Shown here: positions 27,153 through 35,554 of the stretch, piece by piece | How the letters are laid out: the number at the start of each line of letters is the position of its first letter | How positions within the stretch are numbered: position 1 is the stretch's first letter | NCBI GenBank assembly: GCA_903952145.1 | Contig: CAJBES010000238.1 | Coordinates: forward strand, 1 to 38,700 | Length of the DNA stretch: 38,700 bases | Direction: 5' to 3' | From: an uncultured Opitutaceae bacterium | GTDB lineage: Bacteria; Verrucomicrobiota; Verrucomicrobiia; Opitutales; Opitutaceae | Translations under genes and position numbers: made by a program | Notes under the pieces: generated by a model | Databases searched by the model: none | The model's input: only the letters and a program-made list of their open reading frames with translations | What the model was told of the DNA's origin: nothing

Positions 27153-27641
27153 ATGAATCCTGTTCTCAAGCTCTTGATCGAAGGCGGCAGTCTGTCCCCC
27201 GCGCAAATGGCGCAGGTGGCGGGTATGTCCGAAGTTGAGATTAATCAGCACCTGGAACAGCTGAAAAAAGATAAAATCTTCCTCGGCTGGCGTCCGGTGC
27301 TCGATCTGTCCCGGGAGGCCGCCGCGGCTGCCGTGGTGTGCGCGGTGATCGAAGTGCGGATCACCCCGGAGCGCGGGGGTGGCTTCACCCGCCTGGCGGA
27401 ACGGATCAGCCGGTTCGACGAAGTCGAGTCATGCTATCTGATGTCGGGTGGCTTTGATTTGCTCGTCTTTGTGAAGGGAGCTTCGCTTCAGCGCGTGGCG
27501 GGGTTCGTGTCGGAGAAACTTTCGACCATCGAGGGCGTGCTGTCGACGGCGACGCATTTCCAGCTGCGTTGTTACAAGGATCAGGGGTTCCTGCTCGAAC
27601 AGGACGAGGCGCGGAGTGCGCGACTCACGGTTGCGCCCTAA
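27153..27641 (+). CDS. Lrp/AsnC-family transcriptional regulator
   Basis: A 162-residue DNA-binding protein. The N-terminal 60 residues form a helix-turn-helix (SPAQMAQVAGMSEVEINQHL), somewhat divergent from typical Lrp. The C-terminal RAM/AsnC domain (about 70-150), which binds amino acids and builds the octamer, is clear: VVCAVIEVRITPERGGGF, CYLMSGGFDLLVFVKG and VLSTATHFQLRCYK. The ATG at 27153 gives the expected start. The aminotransferase gene begins 15 bases downstream, a common pairing in which the regulator senses the amino acid made or used by the enzyme. The large dyad just upstream is the obvious candidate for autoregulation. Confidence 0.9.
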   Translation: MNPVLKLLIEGGSLSPAQMAQVAGMSEVEINQHLEQLKKDKIFLGWRPVLDLSREAAAAAVVCAVIEVRITPERGGGFTRLAERISRFDEVESCYLMSGGFDLLVFVKGASLQRVAGFVSEKLSTIEGVLSTATHFQLRCYKDQGFLLEQDEARSARLTVAP

Positions 27642-27656
27642 ACGGAGCTTTCACCG

Positions 27657-28838
27657 ATGAGCATCGACCCGAAACAATGGGTGGCGGGCCATGTGTCCGC
27701 GCTGCCCAAGAGTGGGATTCGCGATTTTTTTGAACTCGTGGCCAAGCTGAAGGGCCAGGACGTGATCTCGCTCGGCGTGGGCGAACCGGACTTTGTCACG
27801 CCGTGGCATATACGTGAAGCCGCCATTTTCGCCCTGGAAAAAGGCAAGACCTACTACACCTCGAATCTGGGGCTGATCGAGCTGCGTCGCGCGATTGCGA
27901 CCTACGTGGCCGAACACTTTGGCATCAGCTACCGGCCGGAGGACCAGGTGCTGGTGACCGTTGGGGTGAGCGAGGCGCTGGATCTGGCGTTCCGGGCGTT
28001 CTGCAATCCCGGCGACAAAGTGATGTATCACCAGCCTTGTTATGTCTCTTATCATCCCAGCATTGCGCTGGTGCACGGGCAGGGTATCGCAGTGCCGACC
28101 TATGCCCGGGACAACTTCGCCCTGACGGCAGAGGCATTGCATGCTGCGTGGCAACCCGGCTGCAAGATCCTGATGCTCAATCTGCCGTGCAATCCCACCG
28201 GTGGCACCTGCAACCGCGAGCAACTTGAAAAGATCGCCGCATTCTGCCGTCAAAAGGATCTGCTCGTGCTCAGCGACGAGATATATTCGGAACTCACCTT
28301 CGAGGGTGAACACACAAGCATCGCCAGCCTGCCCGGCATGGCGGAACGCACGATCTTCCTGCATGGGTTTTCCAAGGCCTTCGCGATGACCGGTTGGCGC
28401 ATCGGCTATGCCTGCGGTCCGGCCGTGCTGATCGACGCGATGATGAAAGTGCACCAGTATTCGATGATGTGCGCCTCGATCATTGCACAGGAAGCGGCGA
28501 TCGAGGCCCTGACGCGCGGTTGGGACGGCGTGCTGCGAATGCGCGAACAATATCACCGGCGCCGCGATCTTATCGTCCGCCGCTTCAACGAGATCGGCCT
28601 CAAGTGCCATCTGCCCCGCGGCTCGTTCTACGCCTTTCCCAACGTCACGGCGTCAGGCTTGGACGAAAAAGGGTTTTCCGTCGGTCTCCTCAAGCAGGAG
28701 AAGGTCGCGGTGGTGCCAGGCACCGCCTTCGGCCACGGCGGCGCCGGCCATGTGCGAGCCTGTTTTGCAACCAGCTATGAGCAGATCGTCGTCGCCTGCG
28801 ACCGCATCGAACGCTTCGTCCAATCCCCCCATCAATGA
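27657..28838 (+). CDS. PLP-dependent class I/II aminotransferase
   Basis: A 393-residue fold-type I aminotransferase that moves amino groups between an amino acid and a keto acid. Landmarks are VISLGVGEPDFVTPWHIRE, LNLPCNPTGGTCN with the Asn that contacts the PLP ring, VLSDEIYSELTF, and the Schiff-base lysine in [15 protein letters not shown]. The substrate is not certain: enzymes linked to Lrp-type genes are often alanine, aspartate or aromatic aminotransferases. A GGAG lies nine bases before the ATG. Its stop overlaps the der start by four bases, coupling amino acid metabolism to a ribosome assembly GTPase. Confidence 0.93.
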   Translation: MSIDPKQWVAGHVSALPKSGIRDFFELVAKLKGQDVISLGVGEPDFVTPWHIREAAIFALEKGKTYYTSNLGLIELRRAIATYVAEHFGISYRPEDQVLVTVGVSEALDLAFRAFCNPGDKVMYHQPCYVSYHPSIALVHGQGIAVPTYARDNFALTAEALHAAWQPGCKILMLNLPCNPTGGTCNREQLEKIAAFCRQKDLLVLSDEIYSELTFEGEHTSIASLPGMAERTIFLHGFSKAFAMTGWRIGYACGPAVLIDAMMKVHQYSMMCASIIAQEAAIEALTRGWDGVLRMREQYHRRRDLIVRRFNEIGLKCHLPRGSFYAFPNVTASGLDEKGFSVGLLKQEKVAVVPGTAFGHGGAGHVRACFATSYEQIVVACDRIERFVQSPHQ

Positions 28839-30340
28839 GTGACAACCGCGCTGTTGCCATCGTCGGCCGCCCCAATGTCGGCAAAAGCCGGCTTTTCAAC
28901 CGGCTGGCGCGCAAGCGCATCTCCATTGTGCATGACCAGCCGGGCATCACCCGCGACGTCATCACGGCAGAGATTGCCGAAGGGAACTACACACTGTTCG
29001 ACACCGGCGGCCTCGGCTACAAGGGCAAGGACACGCCTGCCGCACTGACCGCCGCCTCGGAGGCCCAAGTAGAATTCGCGATTGCGGCGGCCTCACTGAT
29101 CCTGTTCCTCATCGACGGGCTCGAGGGCCTTACGGCACTCGACGAAAAGATCGCCGCCATGCTGCGCCGGTGCAAAAAGCCTGTCCGCCTCGTGATCAAC
29201 AAGGCCGATTTCGATGACGAAAAGATCGATCTGGCCGAGGCCTACCGGCTCGGCTTGGGCGAGCCCCTCCGCGTCTCCGCCGAGCATGGTCGCGGCGAGG
29301 GTGAACTGCGCGACGCGATTCTGGCCGTCCTCGGGCCCGTGGCCGACCTCGATCGCGGCCGCGACGAGGCCGCGGCACTCGGCGTCTGCTTCATCGGCCG
29401 GCCCAACGTCGGCAAATCGTCCCTCAGCAACCGCCTGCTGCAGAGCGACCGGCTCATCGTCAACGAAACGCCCGGCACGACCCGCGACGCCATCGAGCTG
29501 CCCTTCGATTTCAAGGGCCGCGACGGCAAGATGTATCCGTTCCGTCTCATCGACACGGCCGGCATCAAGGCCGCGACCAAACTCGCGTCCCCGGTCGAGT
29601 ATTTTTCCCGCCTGCGCTCGCTCGATGCGATCAAGAACACCGACGTGGTGTTTCTCGTGCTCGATGCGATTGAAGGGGTCACGCAGCAGGACAAGGCCAT
29701 CGCCGGGGAAGCCATCAAGGAGCGCAAGCCGATCATCGTGGTGGTCAACAAGTGGGATCTCGTGCGCCAGGCCTTCAAGGCGCAGGGCGGCTTTGAGCCC
29801 TATAAGAACGAGCGCGACTACCGCGAAAAATACGAGCATGCGCTCTTTGAGCGGCTCTATTTCACTCCCGGCTCCCCCCTGATTTTTGTGTCCGCGATGA
29901 GCGGCTATGAGGTCGACCGCATGCTCAATGCCGCGGTGAAGCTTCACCGCATGCTGGATATGAAACTGCCGACCGCCAGACTCAACAAGGCCATCGGCTA
30001 TCTCGCCGAACGGACGCCGCCGCCCGCCGTGGGGGGCAAGCGCTTCAGGGTCTACTATGCGACCCAAACCGGCAACCGGCCGTTTCGCATCAAGCTGTTT
30101 TGCAACCGTGAGGAAAAGCTCACCGAGCAGTATCGCCGCTACCTTGAGGCTGGACTGGTGAAGGAGTTCGATCTGGCCGGTTGCCCGATCTATTTCGAGC
30201 TCGTCGGCAAGGAAAAGCACGAACCCGGCATGTCTTTTTCCGCCATCCGCGCTGCTCAGGAACTGGCCCGTAATCCCGGGCACGAGCCCAAATGGCGTGC
30301 CGCGGAATCCAATTCTGTCCATGAAACGCCTGAAGACTGA
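28835..30340 (+). CDS. der: GTPase Der (EngA), ribosome assembly
   Basis: A 501-residue protein with two tandem GTPase domains and a C-terminal KH-like domain, required for 50S subunit maturation. The first G1, AIVGRPNVGKS, ends at residue 18 and the second, FIGRPNVGKSSLSN, begins near 187. Each domain has its DxxG (FDTGGLGYKG; LIDTAGIKAATK) and NKxD-type motif (VINKADF; VVNKWDL). The KH-like domain covers about residues 380-470 (PPPAVGGKRFRVYYATQ). The length is a little above the usual 440-490, with a short charged tail. Its start overlaps the aminotransferase stop by four bases and its end overlaps the next gene by 20 bases. Confidence 0.97.
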   Translation: MSDNRAVAIVGRPNVGKSRLFNRLARKRISIVHDQPGITRDVITAEIAEGNYTLFDTGGLGYKGKDTPAALTAASEAQVEFAIAAASLILFLIDGLEGLTALDEKIAAMLRRCKKPVRLVINKADFDDEKIDLAEAYRLGLGEPLRVSAEHGRGEGELRDAILAVLGPVADLDRGRDEAAALGVCFIGRPNVGKSSLSNRLLQSDRLIVNETPGTTRDAIELPFDFKGRDGKMYPFRLIDTAGIKAATKLASPVEYFSRLRSLDAIKNTDVVFLVLDAIEGVTQQDKAIAGEAIKERKPIIVVVNKWDLVRQAFKAQGGFEPYKNERDYREKYEHALFERLYFTPGSPLIFVSAMSGYEVDRMLNAAVKLHRMLDMKLPTARLNKAIGYLAERTPPPAVGGKRFRVYYATQTGNRPFRIKLFCNREEKLTEQYRRYLEAGLVKEFDLAGCPIYFELVGKEKHEPGMSFSAIRAAQELARNPGHEPKWRAAESNSVHETPED

Positions 30341-31232
30341 ATATCGCGGACTCGCGGCAACGATTTTGGGCACCCCGGGGCTGGAAATCATCGTCGCGAC
30401 CGGCGTCGGCCCGCGGGTGCTTTCCCTGCGCAGCCGGCGCGGCCCGGCCGGCAATCTCCTGCTGGAGATTCCCGCAGCCAAGGAGACCCACGGGGCTTTC
30501 AAACTGCGCGGTGGGCACCGGCTCTGGCATTCGCCGGAAGATCCGGTTCGCACCTACCAGCCGGATAATGCGCCATTGGTCGTGCGCGAACTGCCGCAGG
30601 GTCTGGCGCTGACCCAGCCAGTCGAGGAATGCACCGGCATCCAGAAGGGCATGAAAATCGAATTCCGAGATACACGCACGGTGCGGGTGACGCACACCCT
30701 GACAAACCGCGGCCTGTGGGCGGTTAAATGCGCACCCTGGGCGCTGACCATGCTCCGCGGGGGCGGCTATGGCGTGTTGCCGCTGCCACCAAAGGGATCG
30801 CACGCGGGCAATCTCCTGCCTGGCTATGCCCTCGTGCCATGGAGCTACACCGATCTCTCACTGGCGGTCTGGAACTTGCAGCGTGATTTCATCGGCATCA
30901 ACGTCGCCAAAGCTAAGGGCGCACAGAAACTTGGCATCACCCGCTATCCCGGTTGGTCAGCTTACTGGCTCGATGGCACGGTATTCGTAAAACATGCGCC
31001 TCTTATAGCAGGTGCCATTTATCCGGATTTCGGTTGCGCCTTTGAGACCTTTACCAACGGGACGATGATCGAATTGGAGACGCTCGGGCCGCTGACTGAT
31101 CTTGCGCCAGACCGGAGTGTTGCCCACACGGAATACTGGACCCTGTTGGATGGCTGCCCGATGCCCAGCACCCCGGCTGCGTTCGCCAAACTGGCCGCCA
31201 GGGTGCAGCCATGGCTCAAAACCTTGCAGTGA
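30321..31232 (+). CDS. DUF4380-like, mutarotase-fold protein
   Basis: A 303-residue protein rich in beta-strands, resembling galactose mutarotase-like sandwich proteins annotated as DUF4380. Visible features are GLEIIVATGVGPRVLSLR near the N-terminus, GGHRLWHSPEDP (about 60-75), a central VRVTHTLTNRGLW strand, and FETFTNGTMIELETLGPL toward the end, the usual place of the conserved strand-Glu-x-x-Gly motif of this fold. The function is not known; carbohydrate binding is a guess from the fold. No signal peptide is seen. The ATG at 30321 is inside the last 20 bases of der, and the C-terminus overlaps the start of fmt, so it is translated as part of this operon. Confidence 0.75.
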   Translation: MKRLKTEYRGLAATILGTPGLEIIVATGVGPRVLSLRSRRGPAGNLLLEIPAAKETHGAFKLRGGHRLWHSPEDPVRTYQPDNAPLVVRELPQGLALTQPVEECTGIQKGMKIEFRDTRTVRVTHTLTNRGLWAVKCAPWALTMLRGGGYGVLPLPPKGSHAGNLLPGYALVPWSYTDLSLAVWNLQRDFIGINVAKAKGAQKLGITRYPGWSAYWLDGTVFVKHAPLIAGAIYPDFGCAFETFTNGTMIELETLGPLTDLAPDRSVAHTEYWTLLDGCPMPSTPAAFAKLAARVQPWLKTLQ

Positions 31233-32236
31233 GCGCCCTGAAACTCGTCTTCCTCGGTTCCGATCCCATCGCGCTCCCGCTGCTCGAATGGCTCGCGGGC
31301 GAGGGGAGGGCATGGGCCGAGGTCGCGGCGGTTTTCACCCAGCCGGACCGGCCTGCCGGCCGCGGTCAGCTGGTCGCGCCCAACGCCATCAAACAGTGGG
31401 CGCAGTCGCACCATCTGCGGGTTTTTCAGCCGGAGAAACTCACTCATGAGGTGCGGCTGCAACTGGTCGATCTGCAAGCGGATGTGGCGCTCGTCATGGC
31501 CTATGGCCACCTGCTGGGGGATGATTGCATCGCCACACCACGTCTTGGCATCCTGAATTTGCACACTTCGCGGTTGCCACGCTACCGCGGCGCTTCGCCC
31601 ATCCAAACTGCGGTGGCTTGCGGAGAAAGCTGCACCGCCGTGAGCCTCATGCGCATAGTGCGGCAGCTTGATGCGGGGCCGGTGGCCGACCTCGAGCTCG
31701 TTCCGATCGCAGCGCGCGATACGGCCGCCGTGGTTGAGGCCAAGCTGGCTTTGGCATGCGTGCCGCTGCTTGCCCGCACTCTGCCACGACTCGCGGCGGG
31801 CACACTGAATTTCACCGAGCAAGACCATGCCGCCGCGACGTTTTGCCGGAAGCTGACGAAAGAGGATGGGCACTTGGACTTCGCTCTGCCGGCCCCGACC
31901 CTGGCCGCCCGCATCAACGGCCTTTATCCTTGGCCGGCTTGCAGCGTGGAAATCAACGGTCAGCCGGTGAAGTTTGGGTGCGCAGAGGCCAGCGGCCACG
32001 ATGCCGGCGATCCGGACGATCCCGCCCGCACTCCCGGTGTGGTCTGCGGGACGGATGCCGTCGCTCTGCGCATCGGGACCGGGCAGGGGCTCCTGCGCGT
32101 GCATCGGCTGCAGCGTTCGGGCGGACGGATGCTGCCCGCGGCGGAGTTTTTACGCGGGTTTCCGGTTGCTCCGGGCACACGCCTGGCCTCGCGACCGATG
32201 ACCACACTGCTCGGGTTGGCCCCCTTCCGACGGTAG
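31211..32236 (+). CDS. fmt: Methionyl-tRNA formyltransferase
   Basis: A 341-residue enzyme that formylates initiator Met-tRNA with 10-formyltetrahydrofolate. The N-terminal Rossmann-like domain begins ALKLVFLGSDPIALPLLEWL. The catalytic segment is NLHTSRLPRYRGASPIQTA, with the family's invariant His and substrate loop, followed by RQLDAGPVAD carrying the catalytic Asp. The C-terminal tRNA-binding OB-like domain begins near 210. Two starts are possible: the ATG at 31211, 22 bases inside the upstream gene, or a GTG at 31229 giving a four-base overlap. The second fits the usual N-terminus better, but the first is an ATG. No def gene is adjacent. Confidence 0.95.
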   Translation: MAQNLAVSALKLVFLGSDPIALPLLEWLAGEGRAWAEVAAVFTQPDRPAGRGQLVAPNAIKQWAQSHHLRVFQPEKLTHEVRLQLVDLQADVALVMAYGHLLGDDCIATPRLGILNLHTSRLPRYRGASPIQTAVACGESCTAVSLMRIVRQLDAGPVADLELVPIAARDTAAVVEAKLALACVPLLARTLPRLAAGTLNFTEQDHAAATFCRKLTKEDGHLDFALPAPTLAARINGLYPWPACSVEINGQPVKFGCAEASGHDAGDPDDPARTPGVVCGTDAVALRIGTGQGLLRVHRLQRSGGRMLPAAEFLRGFPVAPGTRLASRPMTTLLGLAPFRR

Positions 32237-32273
32237 GTCTTGTTTTTCCGGACGCATTCCGCAGGATTTGGCC

Positions 32274-32852
32274 ATGTCGTATCGATTTTTGCCCGGGTTT
32301 CTAACCTTGGCCCTCTTCACGGCGGCGTCGGCCCAATCCGTCCAGTATGAGGTTGCCAATCTCCGCGAGGACGTCCGCGGTTTGGTGCAGCGCGTGGGTG
32401 CATTGACCCTGCGCGTGGAGCAGTTGGAGCGTGAGAACGCCGAACTGCGGGACCAGACCAACACGGCGACGCAGACATTTGCGACACTCACGCAGCTTAA
32501 CGAGGCTGTCGCAGAACTGAACCGCACCATCAAATCCGCCTCGACCGCGACGAGGCAAGAAACCCTGCAGCAGGTGGCTGTGCAAATGGAGAAACTCGCC
32601 AAGCAGACCAATGCCGCGATCGACTCGCTCGCGAAGGGCATGGCCTCGCGTCCACCGGTCCAGACTTTGTTCACTGATGATTATGCCAAGGAAGGCGTGA
32701 GCTACACCGTACAAAAGGGCGACACGCTTTCCTCGATTGCCCAGAAGACCAGCGCCCGCATGCAGGACATCATGAACGCGAACAAGATTACCGACCCCAC
32801 CCGTCTGCAAGTTGGGCAAACCCTGTTTATTCCAACTCCCGCCCCCAAATAA
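32274..32852 (+). CDS. Secreted LysM protein with coiled coil
   Basis: A 192-residue exported protein. Residues 1-22 are a signal peptide (FLPGFLTLALFTAASAQ) with a likely cut after Ala-Ser-Ala. Residues 25-125 are predicted coiled coil with heptad-like Leu/Val/Glu spacing (LREDVRGLVQRVGALTLRVE). A single LysM domain ends the protein (YTVQKGDTLSSIAQKT to QVGQTLFIPTP), which binds N-acetylglucosamine polymers such as peptidoglycan. An AGGA precedes the ATG at 32274 by eight bases. The parB start lies one base after its stop, and fmt is 37 bases upstream. The combination suggests a cell-envelope structural or anchoring role; no enzymatic domain is present. Confidence 0.88.
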   Translation: MSYRFLPGFLTLALFTAASAQSVQYEVANLREDVRGLVQRVGALTLRVEQLERENAELRDQTNTATQTFATLTQLNEAVAELNRTIKSASTATRQETLQQVAVQMEKLAKQTNAAIDSLAKGMASRPPVQTLFTDDYAKEGVSYTVQKGDTLSSIAQKTSARMQDIMNANKITDPTRLQVGQTLFIPTPAPK

Positions 32853-32853
32853 T

Positions 32854-33780
32854 ATGAGCGCAGCCCACAAATCCCGACTCGGCCGCGGCCTAGGCAGTCT
32901 GATATCCAAGGCCACCCCGGTCCCAGTCGGCGCCACCGTACCGCCTGCTGCACCTGCACCCCTCGGCACGCCGCCGCCCGCGCCTGGTTACAGCGAGATC
33001 CTCGTGCACTCGGTGGAGCCAAGCCCGTATCAAGTCCGGCGCGAGATTCCGCCCGAACAGTTGGAGGAACTGGCCGCGAGCATCCGCGCTGAGGGGCTGC
33101 TCCAGCCTATTGTAGTCCGCAAGTCCGGTGACAAATACCAGTTGATCGCCGGCGAGCGGCGCTGGCGCGCCTTCCAGTTGCTTAAGATCCAACATATTCC
33201 GGCACGCATCGTCACAGCGGGCGACGCTACTTCTGCGACGCTTGGGCTGATCGAGAACCTGCAGCGCGAGGGTCTGAATCCCATCGAGGAGGCGCACGGA
33301 TATGCCAGCCTCATCCGCGACTTTGACCTGACTCAAGAAACGGCGTCCGACCGGGTCGGCAAGAGCCGTGCAACCGTCGCCAACACCCTGAGGCTTCTTT
33401 CACTCGACGCCGAAATCCAGGGTTATATCAGCAAAAATCTTCTCAGCGTCGGCCATGCCAAGGTGCTGCTCGGTCTCACCGACTTCGCCCGGCGGACGGT
33501 CTTAGCGCGGCGCATCATCGAGGAGGGGTTGAGCGTGCGCACGACGGAAAAATTCATCCTGTCAGGCAAACCTTCCGCGGCCACCGGTGCCGCACATCGG
33601 CCCCATCGACTACCGGCGAAAGAGGCCGAGGCAGTGACCGCCATTACGAAGCGGCTGACATCGCACCTTGGAGCGCGTGTGGCGGTCATCCACACGCCTA
33701 AAAAAGGCCGCATCATCATCGAGTATCGGGGCAATGATGATTTGCAGCGCATCCTCGAAAAGCTGGGTGTCGCGCTATAG
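32854..33780 (+). CDS. parB: Chromosome partitioning protein ParB
   Basis: A 308-residue DNA-binding CTPase that loads at parS sites near the origin and drives chromosome segregation with ParA. It opens with RLGRGLGSLIS, the typical N-terminus that contacts ParA. PSPYQVRREI (box I) and the CTP-binding GERRWRAF (box II) follow. The central helix-turn-helix is LTQETASDRVGKSRATVANTL, and a C-terminal dimerisation domain ends the protein. No parA is adjacent, although parAB is usually one operon. No parS-like 16-base palindrome was noticed within the window, but I could not scan for it exhaustively. Its stop is followed by a 378-base gap. Confidence 0.96.
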   Translation: MSAAHKSRLGRGLGSLISKATPVPVGATVPPAAPAPLGTPPPAPGYSEILVHSVEPSPYQVRREIPPEQLEELAASIRAEGLLQPIVVRKSGDKYQLIAGERRWRAFQLLKIQHIPARIVTAGDATSATLGLIENLQREGLNPIEEAHGYASLIRDFDLTQETASDRVGKSRATVANTLRLLSLDAEIQGYISKNLLSVGHAKVLLGLTDFARRTVLARRIIEEGLSVRTTEKFILSGKPSAATGAAHRPHRLPAKEAEAVTAITKRLTSHLGARVAVIHTPKKGRIIIEYRGNDDLQRILEKLGVAL

Positions 33781-34158
33781 CGGGCGTCAGAAAACGGGAG
33801 CGCTCATTCGGATTTTCGTTACGTGGAAATCCGCTGTAAACAATGTGTGGCGAGGGCAACCTGAGGTGAGTCGCACATTCCTGATCGCGGCCAAACGCCA
33901 TTCGGGTGGGAAGATTTCAAGCAGGGTCGGTTGGTTTTGTATTCAGTGAAGCGGGCGACGAAAGGGCGCTGTAGTTGCAACCCTGACAGGGCAGATTGTC
34001 CGAATCCGAGTGCGCCGTGAATTGATGCTAGTATCGGCCAGCTTGTACTGGTGCTTCCATTCTACAACGCGCAGGGCGGACATACCGCTAAAAATTACCC
34101 CAGTCTCTGGGATGCTTCCAACCGAGAACCGCGCATTGACAAAGGGCGGGGCAATCGG
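33781..34158. other. Intergenic region before secG
   Basis: No gene, tRNA or known small RNA fold is recognised in these 378 bases. A perfect short palindrome, CCCTGACAGGG, lies at 33981-33991. Short T-rich and A-rich stretches occur but no promoter pair with good spacing. The TTGACA at 34137-34142 lies too close to the secG start to serve it. Being the longest gap in the downstream half, it could hold the secG promoter or a small RNA. Confidence 0.4.
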
Positions 34159-34527
34159 ATGCTTTCGACCCTTCATATGAGCATTGTCCTCGGAATTCTG
34201 ACCTTTGTCCTGATCCTTATCTCCCTGTTTCTCATCCTCGTGGTGTTGGCCCAAAAAGCCAAATCCGACGGCGGCGTGGGCGCGGCCCTCGGCGGTGGCA
34301 TGACGGAGTCCGCCTTTGGGGCCGACACGAGCAACGTCCTGAGCAATCTCACCATCAAGGCGGCCATCGCCTTTTTCGTGCTGAGCTTCGGCCTTTATCT
34401 CGGCCATATTTACCAGCGCACCCATCGCCAGGCCAACGAGGAGGCATTGCCCTCAGTCGTTGGTCCGACGATTCCGGCCAACACCGCGCCGGTGCCGGCG
34501 CCCGTTCCGGCTGGAAAGACCCCCTGA
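34159..34527 (+). CDS. secG: Preprotein translocase subunit SecG
   Basis: A 122-residue inner-membrane protein that assists SecYE in moving proteins across the membrane. The first membrane helix is [19 protein letters not shown], followed by the family's cytoplasmic loop [20 protein letters not shown] and second helix [19 protein letters not shown] Pro/Ala-rich tail ([16 protein letters not shown]) follows. The ATG at 34159 is preferred; an ATG at 34177 would remove six residues and is possible. The LolA-like gene begins only seven bases after the stop, and a strong terminator lies within that gene's first codons. Confidence 0.95.
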   Translation: MLSTLHMSIVLGILTFVLILISLFLILVVLAQKAKSDGGVGAALGGGMTESAFGADTSNVLSNLTIKAAIAFFVLSFGLYLGHIYQRTHRQANEEALPSVVGPTIPANTAPVPAPVPAGKTP

Positions 34528-34534
34528 TCCCAAC

Positions 34535-35428
34535 GTGGCGTCAGGTTTGAAAACACCACCCGCCCGCGCATGGCGGGTTTTTTTTGTTCTGATGTTAGCA
34601 GTCTGCATCAGCGCTGCACAGGCCGGACCGGCTGGCAAGTCGATCCGGCCACCCGCCAGTTATGTCCAGTTTGGGCAACCCGACCAAGTCGAAGGGGCTC
34701 GCATATTGAGCGAATTTCGCGGCATGGGCATCACCGGGGATTTCTATCTGGAATTCAAACTTCGTGTCATGCCCCGACGGGGCGAGGAGCGTGAAATATC
34801 CGGCCGCCTTTGGGGCAGTCGCAACGAGAGTGGAGCAGTTTCCCGGATCAGCCTAGCAAACGGGGAGGATGGGGAACGGCGTCTGCTCCTGCAGAACGGG
34901 ACGACGCCAGCGGCTTGGGAATGGACCCCGGGCGCCGCAAGGCCGGCAGCGATGGGTATCGGCGACTTGTTCGCACCGCTGGTGCCGCAAACCCAGATCA
35001 GTATTTTTGACCTCCAGATGCCCTACCTCTATTGGGAAGACTTTGTCTTCGAGGGCGTGAGCAAGATCCGCGGCCGCCCCGCGCATACTTTTTTGCTTTA
35101 CCCACCGGCGGAATTCACCGCTGGTTTCCCAGGACTCAGTGCAGTCCGTGTCCATCTCGACACCCAGTTTATGGCACTGGTCCAGAGTGAACTGCTCGAT
35201 GAAAAGGGCCTGCCATACAAATCAATGGCGGTGCTCGATCTGAAAAAGATCGACGAGCAATGGATGGTCAAAACCATCGACCTTCGTGACGAGCGTTCGC
35301 GGGACAAAACCCGCTTCCAAGTGACCGGCGCTGCGCTGGGACTTGAGCTGGCCGGCAACGTCTTCGCCCGAGACGGGCTGACCCTGCCAGTGGCGCCGCC
35401 CGCCCGCATTACCGTCATCGGTCCATGA
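34535..35428 (+). CDS. Outer-membrane lipoprotein-sorting (LolA-like) protein
   Basis: A 297-residue exported protein resembling the LolA/LolB-fold family annotated as outer membrane lipoprotein-sorting protein. The GTG at 34535 yields a good signal peptide (ARAWRVFFVLMLAVCISA, then AQA as cleavage site); the in-frame ATG at 34591 would leave only 11 residues before the cut, which is too short. Mature-part landmarks are DFYLEFKLRVMPRRGEERE, FDLQMPYLYWEDFVFEG and GRPAHTFLLYPPAE, together with DTQFMALVQSELLDEKG, consistent with this beta-sheet family. Its function is probably lipid or lipoprotein handling in the periplasm. It follows secG by seven bases, but an intrinsic terminator lies inside its signal-peptide codons. 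Confidence 0.7.
   Translation: MASGLKTPPARAWRVFFVLMLAVCISAAQAGPAGKSIRPPASYVQFGQPDQVEGARILSEFRGMGITGDFYLEFKLRVMPRRGEEREISGRLWGSRNESGAVSRISLANGEDGERRLLLQNGTTPAAWEWTPGAARPAAMGIGDLFAPLVPQTQISIFDLQMPYLYWEDFVFEGVSKIRGRPAHTFLLYPPAEFTAGFPGLSAVRVHLDTQFMALVQSELLDEKGLPYKSMAVLDLKKIDEQWMVKTIDLRDERSRDKTRFQVTGAALGLELAGNVFARDGLTLPVAPPARITVIGP
34559..34585 (+). terminator. Rho-independent terminator inside a signal-peptide coding region
   Basis: CCCGCC (34559-34564) pairs perfectly with GGCGGG (34572-34577) around a seven-base loop, followed directly by eight T residues (34578-34585). It lies 32 bases after the secG stop and 24 bases after the GTG of the LolA-like gene, where it encodes Pro-Ala-Arg-Ala-Trp-Arg-Val-Phe-Phe. 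Confidence 0.85.
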
Positions 35429-35554
35429 GCCGATTGTCCGCAATCCGTGGTGTCATTTGCTCACTGCACACACGCTGGTGGAGTGGTGACGACCTGTCGT
35501 TACGCAGCCTTACCTGGGGCCGTTCTCCAGCCCAAGGTCCAAGGGCGTTTATGC

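Noticed and set aside
29093..30553. 486-codon open frame antisense to der
   Set aside because: No domain features; der on the other strand has all GTPase motifs.
33981..33991. Palindrome CCCTGACAGGG before secG
   Set aside because: Too short and single; no regulator or repeated copy supports it.
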